Shown here: positions 47,090 through 59,500 of the stretch, one piece after another
Layout of the letters: every line of letters starts with the position of its first letter
Numbering within the stretch: position 1 is the first letter of the stretch
Assembly: GCA_025642065.1 (NCBI GenBank)
Contig: JAODUP010000702.1
Coordinates: forward strand, 228,501-292,500
Direction of reading: 5' to 3'
DNA length: 64,000 nucleotides
From: Paralvinella palmiformis
Lineage: Eukaryota; Annelida; Polychaeta; Terebellida; Alvinellidae
The notes under the pieces: model-generated
What the model was told of the DNA's origin: nothing
Databases searched by the model: none
What the model saw: the letters and a program-made list of their open reading frames with translations, nothing else
Translations under genes and position numbers: made by a program

Positions 47090-47765
47090 TCTGAAACGGC
47101 CAACTGGATGGCCATAAAGATGAAGATCAGCCGACGAACTTTTCTAAGGTGTGTCGTAGGTTCGTAAAGATCTGGACGTCCATAGCGGGTCTGTACAGAA
47201 GAGTTGCCAGGGGTAAACAACTCATTGATCCGAACAACAGACTTGGTAGAATCCGGAACACAAAAGATAACTGTTCCAGAATGTTTATGACGGCCGAACA
47301 AGGACATCGCGGGGGAATGGGACAGCAGTGGAACTAGAAACCTTGCGTGATTTACCGGGATATGCTCTGTTTCTTTAATGGCACGAGGATATGTTTATTA
47401 ACACAGATTTGGTGAATTAGTCATTTTGTATGGTACTCAGAAAAATACTAACTATATTGATATTCAGGGTGGCAATCTTCTGGATTCCATTCCGAACGTG
47501 TTTGGGGATACATGATCCCATTTATATTCCAACACGACAATGCACTAGTGCACACAACCCGGGTAACTGGTTAGATGAGCATGGGGTGATCTAGTGGCCA
47601 GCGCAGTCACCTGACCTTAACGTGATCGAGAAGGTATAGGATATGTTGCAGAATAAGGTCTTCAGAGATAGGTCTTCAGATGAACTGATGCAAGGCTTAT
47701 TTAGAGTAAGTGGAGATATCACGTCATATTACGTTCAACTCTAGGCCCCGACGAATGAGCAATGT
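47090..47765 (+). mobile_element. Tc1/mariner-like DNA transposon remnant
   Basis: An N-terminal helix-turn-helix trace (NWMAIKMKISRRTFLRCV) and a linker GRIRNTKDNCSRMFMTAEQ correspond to the DNA-binding part of Tc1 transposases. After several stops and frameshifts, 47519-47560 reads FIFQHDNALVHTT, with the second catalytic Asp. Around 47595-47645 comes WPAQSPDLNVIEKV, then DMLQNKV, with the third catalytic acidic residue; a TAG replaces the usual Trp codon. The spacing from Asp to Glu is 92 bases, short of the 105 expected for DD34E, so bases are lost. No terminal repeats were found. Confidence 0.75.
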
Positions 47766-47955
47766 TATCCGATGCGTGGTTAGCATACTAAATATTGGAA
47801 TTTTAGTTCAAGATTGAAGTAGGTACTTCATAAGATGTTCTCAAATTATTTTGTTGAATTTCAAATACAGTACTATTGCTAGATTACAGAAATCAATACA
47901 ATGACATTACAATATATAGATACATTACACACTATAATGGGACTAATGCGGATCA

Positions 47956-48270
<315 letters not shown>

Positions 48271-48899
48271 TATTTTTTAACAGGTTGTCCTTTCACTTTC
48301 TGAATCAATATTATATAAGATACTACATTGAAAGGATCACTGGTAATATTAGTCTCAAGGGAGATGTAACATGTTTCAGAATGAAAAACGATTTCTCGTG
48401 ATTTTTTACTCTGATTAAGTGTCCTGAGATTGTTTGTAACTTTCGTGAATTGCTTACTATTATCTTTGTGGACACTCCGATAAACAACAAGTATTATGTT
48501 GAGACATAAATGTCAAAAATATTCTTCGAATATTTTATTGTTCATAATTTGTCATTAACCTTTGTGTTTAATGTGTATTAAACATTAAAAGATTTTTATC
48601 TTTTTATCCCACATGCTTCCCTTATTCTTCACATAGTTTCACTGTTTATGCTCTAAAAATTAACCTTTTACATACAACACCAAATCGAAGCATATGGATA
48701 TGATTAAATAATTTCATTAAACAAAAATATGTATTTTATTTGTATCATTGAATATGAATTCTACAGTTGTATATTCAATAGTTTGACACAAATGAAATGT
48801 ATCTAAGTGAGATATTCTACTACAAATAACGAATAATATATCTATAATACATATCCATAATATATAGCTAGAATAAATAATGTTAGATATGTTTTACTA
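48271..48899. other. AT-rich spacer
   Basis: No gene seen. Confidence 0.5.
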
Positions 48900-49973
48900 A
48901 GATTTAAAAAACAAAAATTAATTTCGAAAGATAATAAGTAACGATATTATTTATAGAATGAATGATTGGAGAACACCTTTCATTTGGTCACATTAGTTTT
49001 GGGCATAAAACGTGTATGAATTTTCATCATTGTTACTTAATAGATAAATCGAGAAACGAACTACGAAATAAAATGTGACTACATGTTGTTTATGTTTGTA
49101 TAATAATAATTTGAGCTAGAGTTGAAAAATAACAGATACTCATATTTCATATCATATGCTATTTTATAAAGAACTGTTTACCAAAAATAGATATCCTTTG
49201 ATAGGGTGCCTCAGTAACTTTCTTGACCATTTATTGTAATATATTTTCATATTCTGATGTGAAGAGAATACTGTAAAATATCCTGCAAGTCTTATAATAT
49301 GATGATGAATGCATTTATAGTCATTTAGTTTCATCTGATTAAAAACAATTCTTTAGACAAACTAGTACACTAATGTTCTAGTAAACTGTATTTATTTGAC
49401 AACCATGAATAACGTAACTGAAACTACCAAACGTTACATAATACAGAGAGTAAACATTAAGGAAAATATTCAAGATACATATTTTTTATACCTTTCACCA
49501 CGTTATATTGAAGAAAGAATGTTACTAATATCAAGACATAATTCAATAACTGAAAAGTATATAATATATAATATTTTCAATATTTATAATACGTCTCAGC
49601 CACTCTGAGTTACATTTCTCTGATATATCTGACATGGATATACTTTAAAGTTTGCATTCAACTATGTTCCTATGCGGTCATAATAAAATTACTGTCCATG
49701 ATGATAACAACTGTATAACAATCTTTATACCTAGCGGAGAAACTATTATCCGCATGTTTACTTTAATGCAGAAACGAATCAAACTACGATTACTACATTA
49801 TACTTGTATAGAGCAATATCAAACAATTATATGCCATTATATACTAACGACAAAATCTCTTTAACGTGGCAAAATAATCTACAACTAAATTGACTTGGTA
49901 TTTGGCACTAGCAATTTACCATTAGCACATATAAAGTTAAATATTAAAACTGTATCAGGTTTAAATTTGTTAT
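48900..49973 (-). repeat. 3' part of duplicated receptor block 4
   Basis: On the minus strand, AAACCTGATACAGTTTTAA follows the stop codon, and AAAGGTGTTCTCCAATCATTC at about 48980-48960 precedes AATAATATCGTTACTTATTA. These match the 3' flanks of copies 2 and 3. The open frames at 49396-49608 and 49652-49864 have no recognised content. Confidence 0.6.
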
Positions 49974-51125
49974 CTAATTTGAACTTTTATAAACATATTT
50001 ATTTATAATATTCATGAATTTATCTTTAAGAGGTTTATTTAAATATATATACAGCAACGGACTAAAAACCGACGACACAAAAGGATAGTACAGGAAAAAC
50101 CTTATAAGTATTCTATATTTTGACGATATATCCAACTCTAAATCAATCTTATTAATTTTACTATGAATCACTGCAATACCGATCATACTCGGGAAAACTG
50201 TGAGCCAAAATATTCCAGAGATTATGGCAATTAGCTTTGCTGCTGACTTAATATGAGATGTTTGATTAATCTGATTAGGCGAATTACGACTAGCTTCACC
50301 AATATTGCTCTCCTGAGTAATTACGTTGACTGTAAACGACAGCATACCCCCGCTGCCACTGTTTAAATTTGGCTTATTTTCCATGCTTGAATCAGAGGTA
50401 AATCCAACAGACTGCACCTGGTCGGCAATTGCTCGTCGGTGTTTGTTGGCCAAAAGGAGCAGAGAAACAATTGCTGATAGCATAAACATTACGCTTAGAA
50501 AATAGTAGCATATCATTTGAATTGTCAATGAAGTTGGTGAAATAGTTACGACACAAAGAAATGCTGAAACAGAAAAGTAACGATCTACTTTTAATTCTGA
50601 CAAAGCGATAAACAATGTGGCAAGTAGAAATACCAACATTTCCAAGATCACCATTAATCGTTTGGTTATCACACGTGAATACCAAAATGGCTTGTAGAAG
50701 TACAAAATTCGTTCGGCAGAAAGTAAACACAAGCTATGCCAGTGTGCTAGCATTGGTATGAAAGAAATGATTCTGTATATGAAACAATTCCATGGATTTC
50801 CTCTATATGGATTCGATCCAGAAAATGATAAATGAAGAATTGTGAGAGATATTGAAGTTACATAACTAAAAGTATTACCCACGCTAAACAATAAATTGAT
50901 AAAATAAGGCGTGTGAAAGGTTTTGTCGGATAGAATAAGATAAAACAATATACCAGTCATTATACCACAACAAATAAACGTTATCAAGATATATGAAATA
51001 AATATTACTTCTTCTATTTTATTAACAAAAAATGGCGCTCCCTCTAAAATGTCCTTAAGCTCAGTAAAGGTCATCTTTACCATTGGTAACGTCCCAAAGG
51101 TAGAATTCTCACTGACGTCATCCAT
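49974..51125 (-). CDS. class A-like GPCR (receptor copy 4), intact
   Basis: An intact intronless receptor of 383 residues, on the opposite strand to copies 2 and 3. N-glycosylation site NST at 7-9; the ELKDILEGAPFFVNKIEE block precedes TM1 (about 40-65). TM2 is about 73-98. Cys114 lies exactly 25 residues before Arg139, as expected for the 3.25/3.50 pair of class A receptors, and Cys191 in loop 2 is the likely disulfide partner. TM3 ends AERILYFYKPFWYS (137-150), with E-R-I in place of D-R-Y. TM4 about 156-177, TM5 about 199-226. Loop 3 (227-292) is Ser/Asn-rich and starts NKHRRAIADQVQS. TM6 carries FWLTVFP (306-312), with Val310 where Trp 6.48 is usual. TM7 carries SPLLY (355-359). Plasma-membrane signalling is inferred; the ligand is unknown. 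The ATG context GCAATGGATG matches the paralogues. Confidence 0.9.
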   Translation of the reverse strand: MDDVSENSTFGTLPMVKMTFTELKDILEGAPFFVNKIEEVIFISYILITFICCGIMTGILFYLILSDKTFHTPYFINLLFSVGNTFSYVTSISLTILHLSFSGSNPYRGNPWNCFIYRIISFIPMLAHWHSLCLLSAERILYFYKPFWYSRVITKRLMVILEMLVFLLATLFIALSELKVDRYFSVSAFLCVVTISPTSLTIQMICYYFLSVMFMLSAIVSLLLLANKHRRAIADQVQSVGFTSDSSMENKPNLNSGSGGMLSFTVNVITQESNIGEASRNSPNQINQTSHIKSAAKLIAIISGIFWLTVFPSMIGIAVIHSKINKIDLELDISSKYRILIRFFLYYPFVSSVFSPLLYIYLNKPLKDKFMNIINKYVYKSSN

Positions 51126-51250
51126 TGCTAGGAGTGTTTCAATTTTTTTTTGAACTTTTCAATACGTTCATAAGTATCAAGATGTACTTATATCTAAGGA
51201 CTTGCCTTCTCTTTCCAATCCAGTATATCAGTGTTCTCAACATGGTAAAC

Positions 51251-51620
51251 CTACAATATAAAATTATTACCTTTTCAAGTATTAAATACATTGTTATCTT
51301 TCTGCTTCATAATCTTGATAATGAAATTATCTTATTATGTATTTTTGCGCTATTGTTATTTCGGTAAATTTATCGTTTAGTTATGCTAAGCCTTTATTGA
51401 ATAATAGCCATACTATCTGCTAATATTAAATTGTAGGGAAATACAAATTTATTTAAGATATGTTGCACTGTATTTGGGAATATGAACTGTGACAATTTAA
51501 AATGAGCAATACTTAAATCGTTTTATTAAATAAGGGAAGCGTTGATAATTTTAAATGATTTACAAATATGAATTTTGCTGAAATTTGAATAATTTTAATA
51601 TAAGACTAAATCTAGCTTAC
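51251..51620 (-). other. 5' UTR intron of receptor copy 4
   Basis: 370 bp, minus strand, with donor CAACAG/GTAAGC and acceptor ATATTGTAG/GTTTACC. The leader between 51250 and 51126 shares GATTGGAAAGAGAAGGCAA with copy 2. Confidence 0.6.
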
Positions 51621-51760
51621 CTGTTGAAGTTGGTGTTCTTTTGTTTTCACTGTCAGTAGCCTTTCATCATTTCCCTCTACTGATGATATAGTGGATACAT
51701 TGTCTCGACCAGCGCATCCTTCATCAAGCATCCTAATTATCCAAATGTATTCGCTGTTTT
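51621..51760 (-). other. non-coding exon 1 of receptor copy 4
   Basis: Shares GATGAAGGAT, the block TATCCACTATATCATCAG, AGAGGGAAA and AACACCAACTTCA with the copy 2 exon. The upstream edge is approximate. Confidence 0.6.
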
Positions 51761-51769
51761 ATTGGCGTT

Positions 51770-52190
51770 CTTTATAATCTATAATAGTATTAAAAGTCCT
51801 TCAATTTTCCACACAAGCTAATGGTATTTAATTTTGTAAGTACTCTGCTTGTAATTAATGTATCTACTGTATTAGGGAGGATTATTTCACAATGATGTTT
51901 CATTATTCTACGTCTAATTCCGTATATAAAACAAAACATCAGTCAAAACATCTTTCTTGTCACAGATAAATAAGCTAATGGCGCCTTAGAGACTGCAGCG
52001 CCTAAAGCTTATCTCCCTTCATTGGTTCCTCACAATTATGCGGATACCTATGAACGCCAGTAATCGGATATCCAATTATATTAGGACTGGTGTTAGCTAC
52101 CTGATCCTCCTACCAACTAGGTAACACAATGCGCCAAACAGTGAAACGAGAATAACCACTTCGTTGATTAGAAATGTTTGGGCTTGTTTA
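51770..52190 (-). promoter_or_regulatory. conserved 5' flank of receptor copy 4
   Basis: On the minus strand: GCGCATTGTGTTACCTAG, TTAGGCGCTGCAGTCTCTAA and TGAAGGACTTTTAATACTAT are shared with copies 2 and/or 3. Probable promoter-containing region. Confidence 0.55.
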
Positions 52191-53090
52191 CACGGACTTA
52201 AGGATTTTATTTATTCTATAATTTATTTTACTGCTACGGCCACTACAATCAAGAGCAATAAAGGTTTAATTAATAGAATACCAAAACTGGTTAAACGTTT
52301 CTAAGCATTTTTGAATATACAGCAAAATACACGAAGTTCCTAAAACATGTCGAGTAAGAATAGCAAAATAGTCATTATCAAACTTGAATATTGATTCATA
52401 TAATGCTCATGTTATATAAGTCCTTGGAGTTCCTTAGTCGGAATGGTATACACATAAGGCATATCAAACTGGAAAATATTTGACAAAACAGATCAGCTAT
52501 GATTGAGTTTAATTCATCTTCATCCATTCTGACTTGCTGAAACAAGATAACCTAAACACCACAATCCTTAGACGTTCACAAGAAATTCTTCTGTAGCAAG
52601 TGAATCCCCGTCTTGGAATAGTGACAAATACCATATCATATGTATTTACTGAAGCAGTGATGATGGAAATATGAGAACCTTATCTTGACAAATCTTAACT
52701 GTCATGGTAATCTGTTTGATAATCTTCGAGGTAAAGCTGAAAGCTTTATTAGATTATTCATTATCCAGGCTTATTAGTCATATGATAATACGCTCTACTA
52801 TATATAAGGGGAAATTGCTTAACTTATTTTTTATTTAAATCACAAGATATACTTAAGTATCACAGTTCCTACATAATTGGTAGTGAAGAAAGGATGCAAC
52901 TATACAACCACATTTAGATGATTAAACTTTGTTGTACTCAATATATATATATGAGTGTGTGTCTTAGGAATGATACATATAGAGAGGCAACATGAGCAGA
53001 ACATCAACATATCTAAACATCGTTTGAGACCTACCTCCATAAATCTAAATATACATACAATAATGTAAATATAAAATGTTCTATACCTCC
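52191..53090. other. AT-rich spacer
   Basis: No gene seen. The minus frame 52900-53220 overlaps the LINE fragment on the other strand and is a shadow. Confidence 0.5.
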
Positions 53091-53098
53091 ACATACAT

Positions 53099-53685
53099 AT
53101 GGTCCTCTGGTTTTCACAATGTATACCCATTCTCTTAAGATCATTGCGCAGCGATATGGGGTTAAATATCACTTGTATGCTGATGACACACCGCTGTATA
53201 TATATCACTGAATCTGACAAGGAGTTAAATTTCTCCTCTTCCTTGAAGAATTTAGAACATTGTATTGCTGATATTTGGCTATGGATGACTCAAAATCTTC
53301 TAAAACTAAATGATAATAAACATTGTGTTAAATCCCTAAAGACACCAGCATTACAGATAGGTGCATCTTCGATTACCCCTAATGGGTCAGTAAAAACTCT
53401 AGGGGTTATTTTTGACCAATGTATTAACATGCATGAACATGTCACCTCAGTATGCCGAGCTGCCTACTACCATCTTAAGAACATCCACTGTTTAAAAGCA
53501 TTCTTGACACCACAAGTAACTGTAGTCCACGCCTTTGTTAATTCTCGTATATACTATTGTAACTCCCTGTTATATGGCATATCTGATTATAACATTAATC
53601 GCCTTCAGCGAATTCAGAATAGTGCAGCTCGCATTGTAACAAATACTAGAAAATATGATCATATCACCCCAATTATATTTAAGTG
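53099..53685 (+). mobile_element. L2/CR1-like LINE reverse transcriptase fragment
   Basis: In one frame 53099-53210 reads GPLVFTMYTHSLKIIA and then YHLYADDTPLYI, the RT palm with the YADD catalytic box. After a stop and frame change near 53210, the frame to 53685 continues with WLWMTQNLLKLNDNK, TLGVIFDQCINMHEHV and CNSLLYGISDYNINRLQRIQ, ending NTRKYDHITPI. These are the conserved RT C-terminal blocks of L2/CR1 elements. It lacks the N-terminal RT, endonuclease and 3' tail. The right end meets an inverted minisatellite. Confidence 0.75.
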
Positions 53686-53985
53686 ACTAATACTAACGCC
53701 TGACTGAGCAGAAATTTAATTGAGAGCCTTTGAATGACTAACACTAAACCTGACTTATAGATCATTTTAATTGACAGCTATTGATTGACCAAAAGGAAGT
53801 CCTGACTGACTGATATTTTAAGTAACAGGCATTGAGGTGACCAACACTTAGTCACTAGTATTAATCACTGAAAAGCTGACAATTACATTTATCAGTAAGT
53901 CAGGGCTTAATGTTAGTCACTCCATGACTGTCAGCTAAGAAGTATTAGTCAGCCAGCCTTAGTGTTGGTCATTTGATGGTACGTT
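53686..53985. repeat. inverted minisatellite (51-52 bp units)
   Basis: Units start TGACTAACACTAA-like at 53686, 53737 and 53788 (period 51-52 bp). From about 53860 the same unit runs in reverse complement, ending with the reverse complement of TGACCAACACTAAGGCTGG near 53970. The two arms could fold into one long imperfect hairpin. Confidence 0.75.
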
Positions 53986-54083
53986 CTTGTGTCCATGATT
54001 AACAGGGGCCTGATTGTTGTAGTACAACTCCTGTTGTCTTAATTTAAAAAAATACAAAAGTCCTTGGTACAAACTGATTCTTC

Positions 54084-54284
54084 ACGTCGACGGGGGCGTT
54101 AAACAAAACATCAAGATGATGTTTTTGTTAAGGGGGAATTTTCCCCTCCCCGGCACTAAAAAACCCTTTAAAAGGGGGTAGGGCCCGGGGGTTTTTTATC
54201 CTTTTCCCAAAAACAATTAAAACCAAACCAAAAGGGGTAAACAACCCAAACCCGAACCCCTTAAACCCTTTTAAATTTCCCAAT
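54084..54284. other. homopolymer-rich stretch, probable sequence artefact
   Basis: Unlike anything else in the window, this stretch is built of short runs of the same base (for example AAAGGGGGTAGGGCCCGGGG and GGTTTTTTATCC), with much higher GC. It resembles the low-quality end of a Sanger read and follows a GTCGAC hexamer at about 54086-54091. It should not be trusted as genomic sequence. Confidence 0.6.
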
Positions 54285-55366
54285 ATGGCATTTGAAACTG
54301 TTACATAAATAGCCAGAAGCGTTTAATCTATTAGGATCCCTACATGCATATATTATATTTTCTATAATAAACTTAATTAATTTCGATGCTATGCCACTAA
54401 AATAGTGCTTGGAAGATAGATCCTCACCATTATTTAGGTCAGTGAAACATTTATAATTTCTACTGATACAACATCATTATCTTCGGTTCGACAATCCCTG
54501 GTCTACAAAATGTAATTAATATATGTGACGATTACGCTAGTAAAAGGGAGATTTACATTATAACACATAACAGTTAACGTGTGAGTGTTGGTTATAAACA
54601 TGACTGTTTTATTAAGCAGCCAGCACGACACCTAGGTGATATTGATTTAAAATCTGTTGATAAACTAGACCTTTCTTTGGGTATATTTCAATCTAATTAT
54701 AGTATGAATGTATCCTGGTATGAACATGACTAGTTAACAGGATATCCTTAAAGCTATATGTATCCCGGTGCTGTTATGTAACACTGATCGTAGCAATCTC
54801 AATAATATTGATAAGAAATGTTTGCATTCTACTCAAAACCATGTGCGGTCTCGTTCCACGTTCCCATCTTTCTAGTTTACTCAGAGCAGTTAATATAGAT
54901 ACAGCAACATTATCCATTGAATACCAAACTATATTCACCTCTAAATGTATATGTAATGTCAATTCACCAACTCGAAAAATGCACAACAATTATCCTCCTA
55001 CATCCTATACAACCAGTGAATGACAGGCACAATGATTGATAAGTTAATTGGTTACGGCCTGTCTCCGACGAAGATATTATTTACTCAAAATAAACATAGA
55101 CATGATTATACAGATGTCGATTTTACTTCAGATTTCTCTAAGTCCATTATTAAATAATGATAATTTGATTAAACCTTTGAGCGATAAATATACTCTAGTC
55201 AAGCTTGTAATACTTTCTGTTTGGTAATGTATCACATTGTATAAATACTTATTCTTGATTACGCTAATTATCTAAATGTGAACAGTTGTTCTTTGTTTAT
55301 AATATATAACTATTGGGTATTTGGTTAGCTTCAATTTCACCATATTGCTTAAGAATCAGTTTTATG
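54285..55366. other. unassigned AT-rich DNA
   Basis: The open frames at 54774-54989 (-) and 54808-55023 (+) overlap each other. The plus frame has a faint likeness to a LINE C-terminal block (GLVPRSHLSSLL), too weak to call. Confidence 0.35.
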
Positions 55367-56460
55367 TGTTTTGTTTGTTTATTGTTAAGTTGTTTCCAAT
55401 TAATTGTTCTCTTATCTTTCCTCTTAGTCTATATTTCTCCAGGTGAAATATGTTCAAATTATGTACCAATTAATATGGCCGATTTGTCAATAGCATTATC
55501 TGGTGGCACAGGTACAAATCAGTTGTCTGTCTATTTCGTGCTTCTTTGAAGTTTAAGCGTATTTGCTGTTTGAAGCCAGGCTCTAAATAATACAGGTTGC
55601 GTCAAAGATATTTTGAAGTTTGTTATCTCTCATACTACCAAGTAGTGACAATATTCATTAAGATTGAAAAATGAATGCAAACATCAAGCAATTAGCCGAC
55701 ATGTTTTGCTTCAGCCAACCTGATGCAGCATGTACGAGAACATTCATATTGACATGGTATGTTTTGCCCAAATGTAGAATAACTCCCAAAGGCAAGGGGA
55801 CGAATTGGAAGTTGAAACAGTTTTCTGATATATACTCTTCGGGTTTTAAAACCCGGGTGCCATAAATTGGTATAAATCGTTAGTACACCCACATTTGTCA
55901 GAGAAGGATACTATACAACAATGCAGTAATATACCAAATTATGGCATTATCTTTGATGCCAAAGGTAAATCCAAAACTATCACTAATATTCGTTATAAGC
56001 TGAAGATAAATCAGATATAATTAATGCAGCCAGTGATTTATCATCAAGAGATTCAGAAATGTTCTTGTGTTGTAAGTGGTCTTCGGTGCGTCTTTCTTCA
56101 ACCTTTTCAATGAGCATGGATACAACTGGAAGCTTATATACCGTACTATGATTGCTATTACTAATAGAATGTGTGCATCATTTCTTGTATATCCAATCCA
56201 TTAGCAATTTCAATTTCCCTTTTATGTGTGAATATATGACAATGTCTTGGATGGGATGTAACATCTGAGTGTAGCTGTGCAGTGCATTAAGCAAATAAAT
56301 GTATTATTTGACATAATAATAGAAACATTCAGGATAATACATTATGAAATTGGGGAATCACGTTATTGGTTATACACCGTTGAGAGGTTTCCCATTATCA
56401 ATATTGAGGCTATACCTCGAATACATTACAATGCTTAAAAAGATGAGGCATCTAAGATGC
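55367..56460 (+). pseudogene. gene-like repeat family, copy D (5' half)
   Basis: Two blocks match copy A. The first, 55367-55520, reads TTGTTTATTGTTAAGTTGTT and, after a possible acceptor TTTCTCCAG/GTGAAA, gives VPINMADLSIALSGGTGT. The second, 56090-56457, has TGGATACAACTGGAAGCTTA and ends with CCTCGAATACATTACAATG; read in the plus frame it gives LYLEYITMLKKMRHLR, and in another frame IPRIHYN, also found in copy A. Between them, 55671-55865 and the following frames look protein-like (QLADMFCFSQPDA; NYGIIFDAKGKSKTITNIRY), but frames are broken. A CA tract follows the second block, as in copy A. An L2-like LINE on the other strand begins right after, so the 3' half may have been lost or displaced. 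No family recognised. Confidence 0.45.
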
Positions 56461-56466
56461 ATCAAC

Positions 56467-56540
56467 AGACACACACGCGCGCACACACGCACACACGCAC
56501 GCACACACACACACAAACACACACAAACACAAACACACAT
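56467..56540. repeat. CA-rich tract
   Basis: (CA)n with CG interruptions between copy D and the 3' end of the L2-like LINE. Confidence 0.9.
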
Positions 56541-59500
56541 ATTCTTATTATTATTATATACCATATTTATATAGCACTCTTTTCATAAACTATATCATGC
56601 TCAAAAGTGCTTTACAATACAAGAATTATAAACGTTAAATATTATAATGACATGGAATATTATATATAAAATGTAAAATAAAATATTACAATATAGTGGT
56701 GATTACATTTTGTGACGTAATAGTATAATCTAAAAAAAGACAAATAAAATAAACTTAATCAACTAAATTAAATCGTTATAATATACTGCTATTAACTAGA
56801 AGATAAAAATAGAATTAAACATGTTATATATACACATTATTAAGAATGACTAGATTTGTTCAATGGCTATATAATGTGTTTTAAAGTCTCTGTTGTCTTA
56901 GATTCCCTAATATCGGCAGGCAGTGCATTCCAGAGACTGGGTGCTGCATAAGCAAAACATCTGTTGCCATATGCTGTGGTCCGCATCTTCCAATAGTTGT
57001 GTATTCTGGGATCTTAGAGTCATGCCTGGTGTATACATCTGTAACATGTCTATCAAATACACAGGAGATCGATCATGCAATGCCTTATGCGTGTGGACAA
57101 GAAGTTTAAACTGACCACGGTATTTTACTGGCAGCCAATGGAGTTTCTTTAGTGTTCTGTACACGTTGCAGCTTACTGATGATGGTATCTGGTAGTCCAT
57201 GGATGAGCGCATTCCAATAGTCCAGTCTCGACATTACAAGCCCATGCACCAATGACTTAGTAGCATCGTTAGATAGGTAACGCCTGATACGCCCAATGTT
57301 GCGCAGTTGTGCATATCCAGATCTGTATATGGAAGCGACTTGTTGTGTCATTGTCATGTTGGAATCAAACATGATACCTAGATTACGCACACATTTTGTT
57401 GATGTTATTCAAGCATTTCCCACTTGTACAGACACTTTGTCCATGAACTGTCAATTATGTTTTTATGTAAATAAGCATGACCTCTGTTTTTTCATTATTT
57501 AGCTTCAGCATACTCTGGTGCATCCGTGCCTTGATATCGATTAGGCAGTTCTCAATGCGTGTCAATGCTTCAGCCTGGGTGACATCATGGTTTGGTTTGA
57601 ATGACAGGTACAACTGTGTATCATCCGCGTAGAAGTGGTGCTGCAGTCCATAACGCCTTATGACGTCACCAAGGGGCTTCGTATAGAGTACGTAATTTTT
57701 CGGAACCAGACCAGAGACCTGGGAAACACTGTACTCCATCAATACTGGCAATGACAATTCACCTTCAACAGAAACAGTTTGGAAACGTTCGCTGAAATAT
57801 GATGTCATCCACCCTCGCGGTATAGCTGTGATACCAAAGTGTTGCTCCAATCGTTCCAGTAGTGTTTGGTGATCAATGGTGTCAAATGCTGCGGACAGGT
57901 CGAGCATGATGAGCACAGACACACAACCCTTATCCAGAGAGTTCCAAATATTGTTATTCATCTTGAGTAATGCCGTCTCTGTTGAGTGGAACTTACGGTA
58001 GGCAGACTGAAGTAGTTCGTAGAGACAATTTGACACAAGGTGATGCTCTATACGGTCATCCACATCTTTTTCCAGGATTTTCGAGACAGATGATAGATTA
58101 GACACTGGCCTGTAGTTCTTCAATATCTCTGAGTCCAGACCAGATTTCTTCAGGAGTGGTCTTATCCGAGCACATTTGAAGCACATTGGCACACTGCCCG
58201 TCTCCATGGACTGATTAATTATTGCAGTCACTAGGGGGACCAGCTCATCCAGGCACTGCTTGGGAGATTTGCGTATGACACTTCGCACTTCCTCTGGTGT
58301 GGCAGGTTTAAAATAAGCTAGTACCACGGACCTGACAGTGGGTAATTCAGGTACAATTTCAGACATTTGTATTTGCCGTGTTTGAAGGTCACTTCTGGTG
58401 TTATCGACCTTCGTGATGAAGAAATCACTAAAACACTGTGCTAGTTCTTTAGCAGGTACACCACTTGGCTGGGTACGCCCCTCACCATTACCCATCAAAT
58501 GCTTTGATATTCTATAAATGCCTTTCTGATCATGTCCACAAGATTTAATCTTCTCTGAGTAGTAAGAAATACGCGTTTGTTGTAGAAGCTTGTTTGTAAT
58601 TGCACACTGTTCCCTATACATTTGGTGGTCTATGGCTAACTTGGAGCAACGCCATTTACGTTCCAGTTTCAGTCGTAGATGCTTTGCCTCGTGCAGTTGG
58701 TTAGAGTACCTTGGACATGAGGGTCTTAATACAATTCCATTTGTGCAAAGTGGAGCATGTTTATCTACGAATGAATGGAGTCCATTATTGTATGCATTTG
58801 CTAGTTCACCCACAGAACCATTGAAGCGATGCAGTATAGTGGAGTCTGTTATATCTCGCTTGAAGGTGTTCCACATCAATGGCGCGTAGTTTCCTGAAAG
58901 ACATTGTCTTGTGAATGGGTGCAGGTCTAATGATGCCTGTCGTGAATTTCACTGCAAAGTGGTCATGTAACATTTTACCCAGATGGTCAATTAATCCAGG
59001 GTCTGTGACTTCAACATCTGACACGATGGTACTAGTATTTCTCGTTATGCCAACGTCCAGTGTGTGACCATGAACATGTGTAGACTCACAAACATGTTGT
59101 TGTAAGCCATACAGATCTAGGATACCAATAAAACGCTGTGCATCACGGTCATCTACAATATCTAAATGGAAATTCATGTCTCCTACAATAACAATGTCAT
59201 TTGGGATGGTAGCATAATTTGCTAGGAATGTTGGCCATTCGTTCTCAAGAGATGTAGTGGTTTTCAACCCATTATTCTTAGAGGGTGGGGGGTCGATATA
59301 TGACAGCGAGACGAATAGATAGACCACCGACTTCCAGATCGCAGTCCATATGTTCAAAATGTGTGAAGTTTCCATCATTACTAGATGTGATGAGACGGAG
59401 TAGTATAGCGGATTTGTAAATAAGGGCTACACCACCACCTTTACTGCCACGTCGGGGAATGTGTATCATCACATAATCAGTGGGAACAAGTTCACCAATA

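Noticed and set aside
50392..50730. 112-residue minus frame within receptor copy 4
   Set aside because: Out-of-phase shadow of the receptor coding sequence.
54774..55023. LINE C-terminal fragment
   Set aside because: Only a faint likeness over about twelve residues and an overlapping open frame on the other strand.
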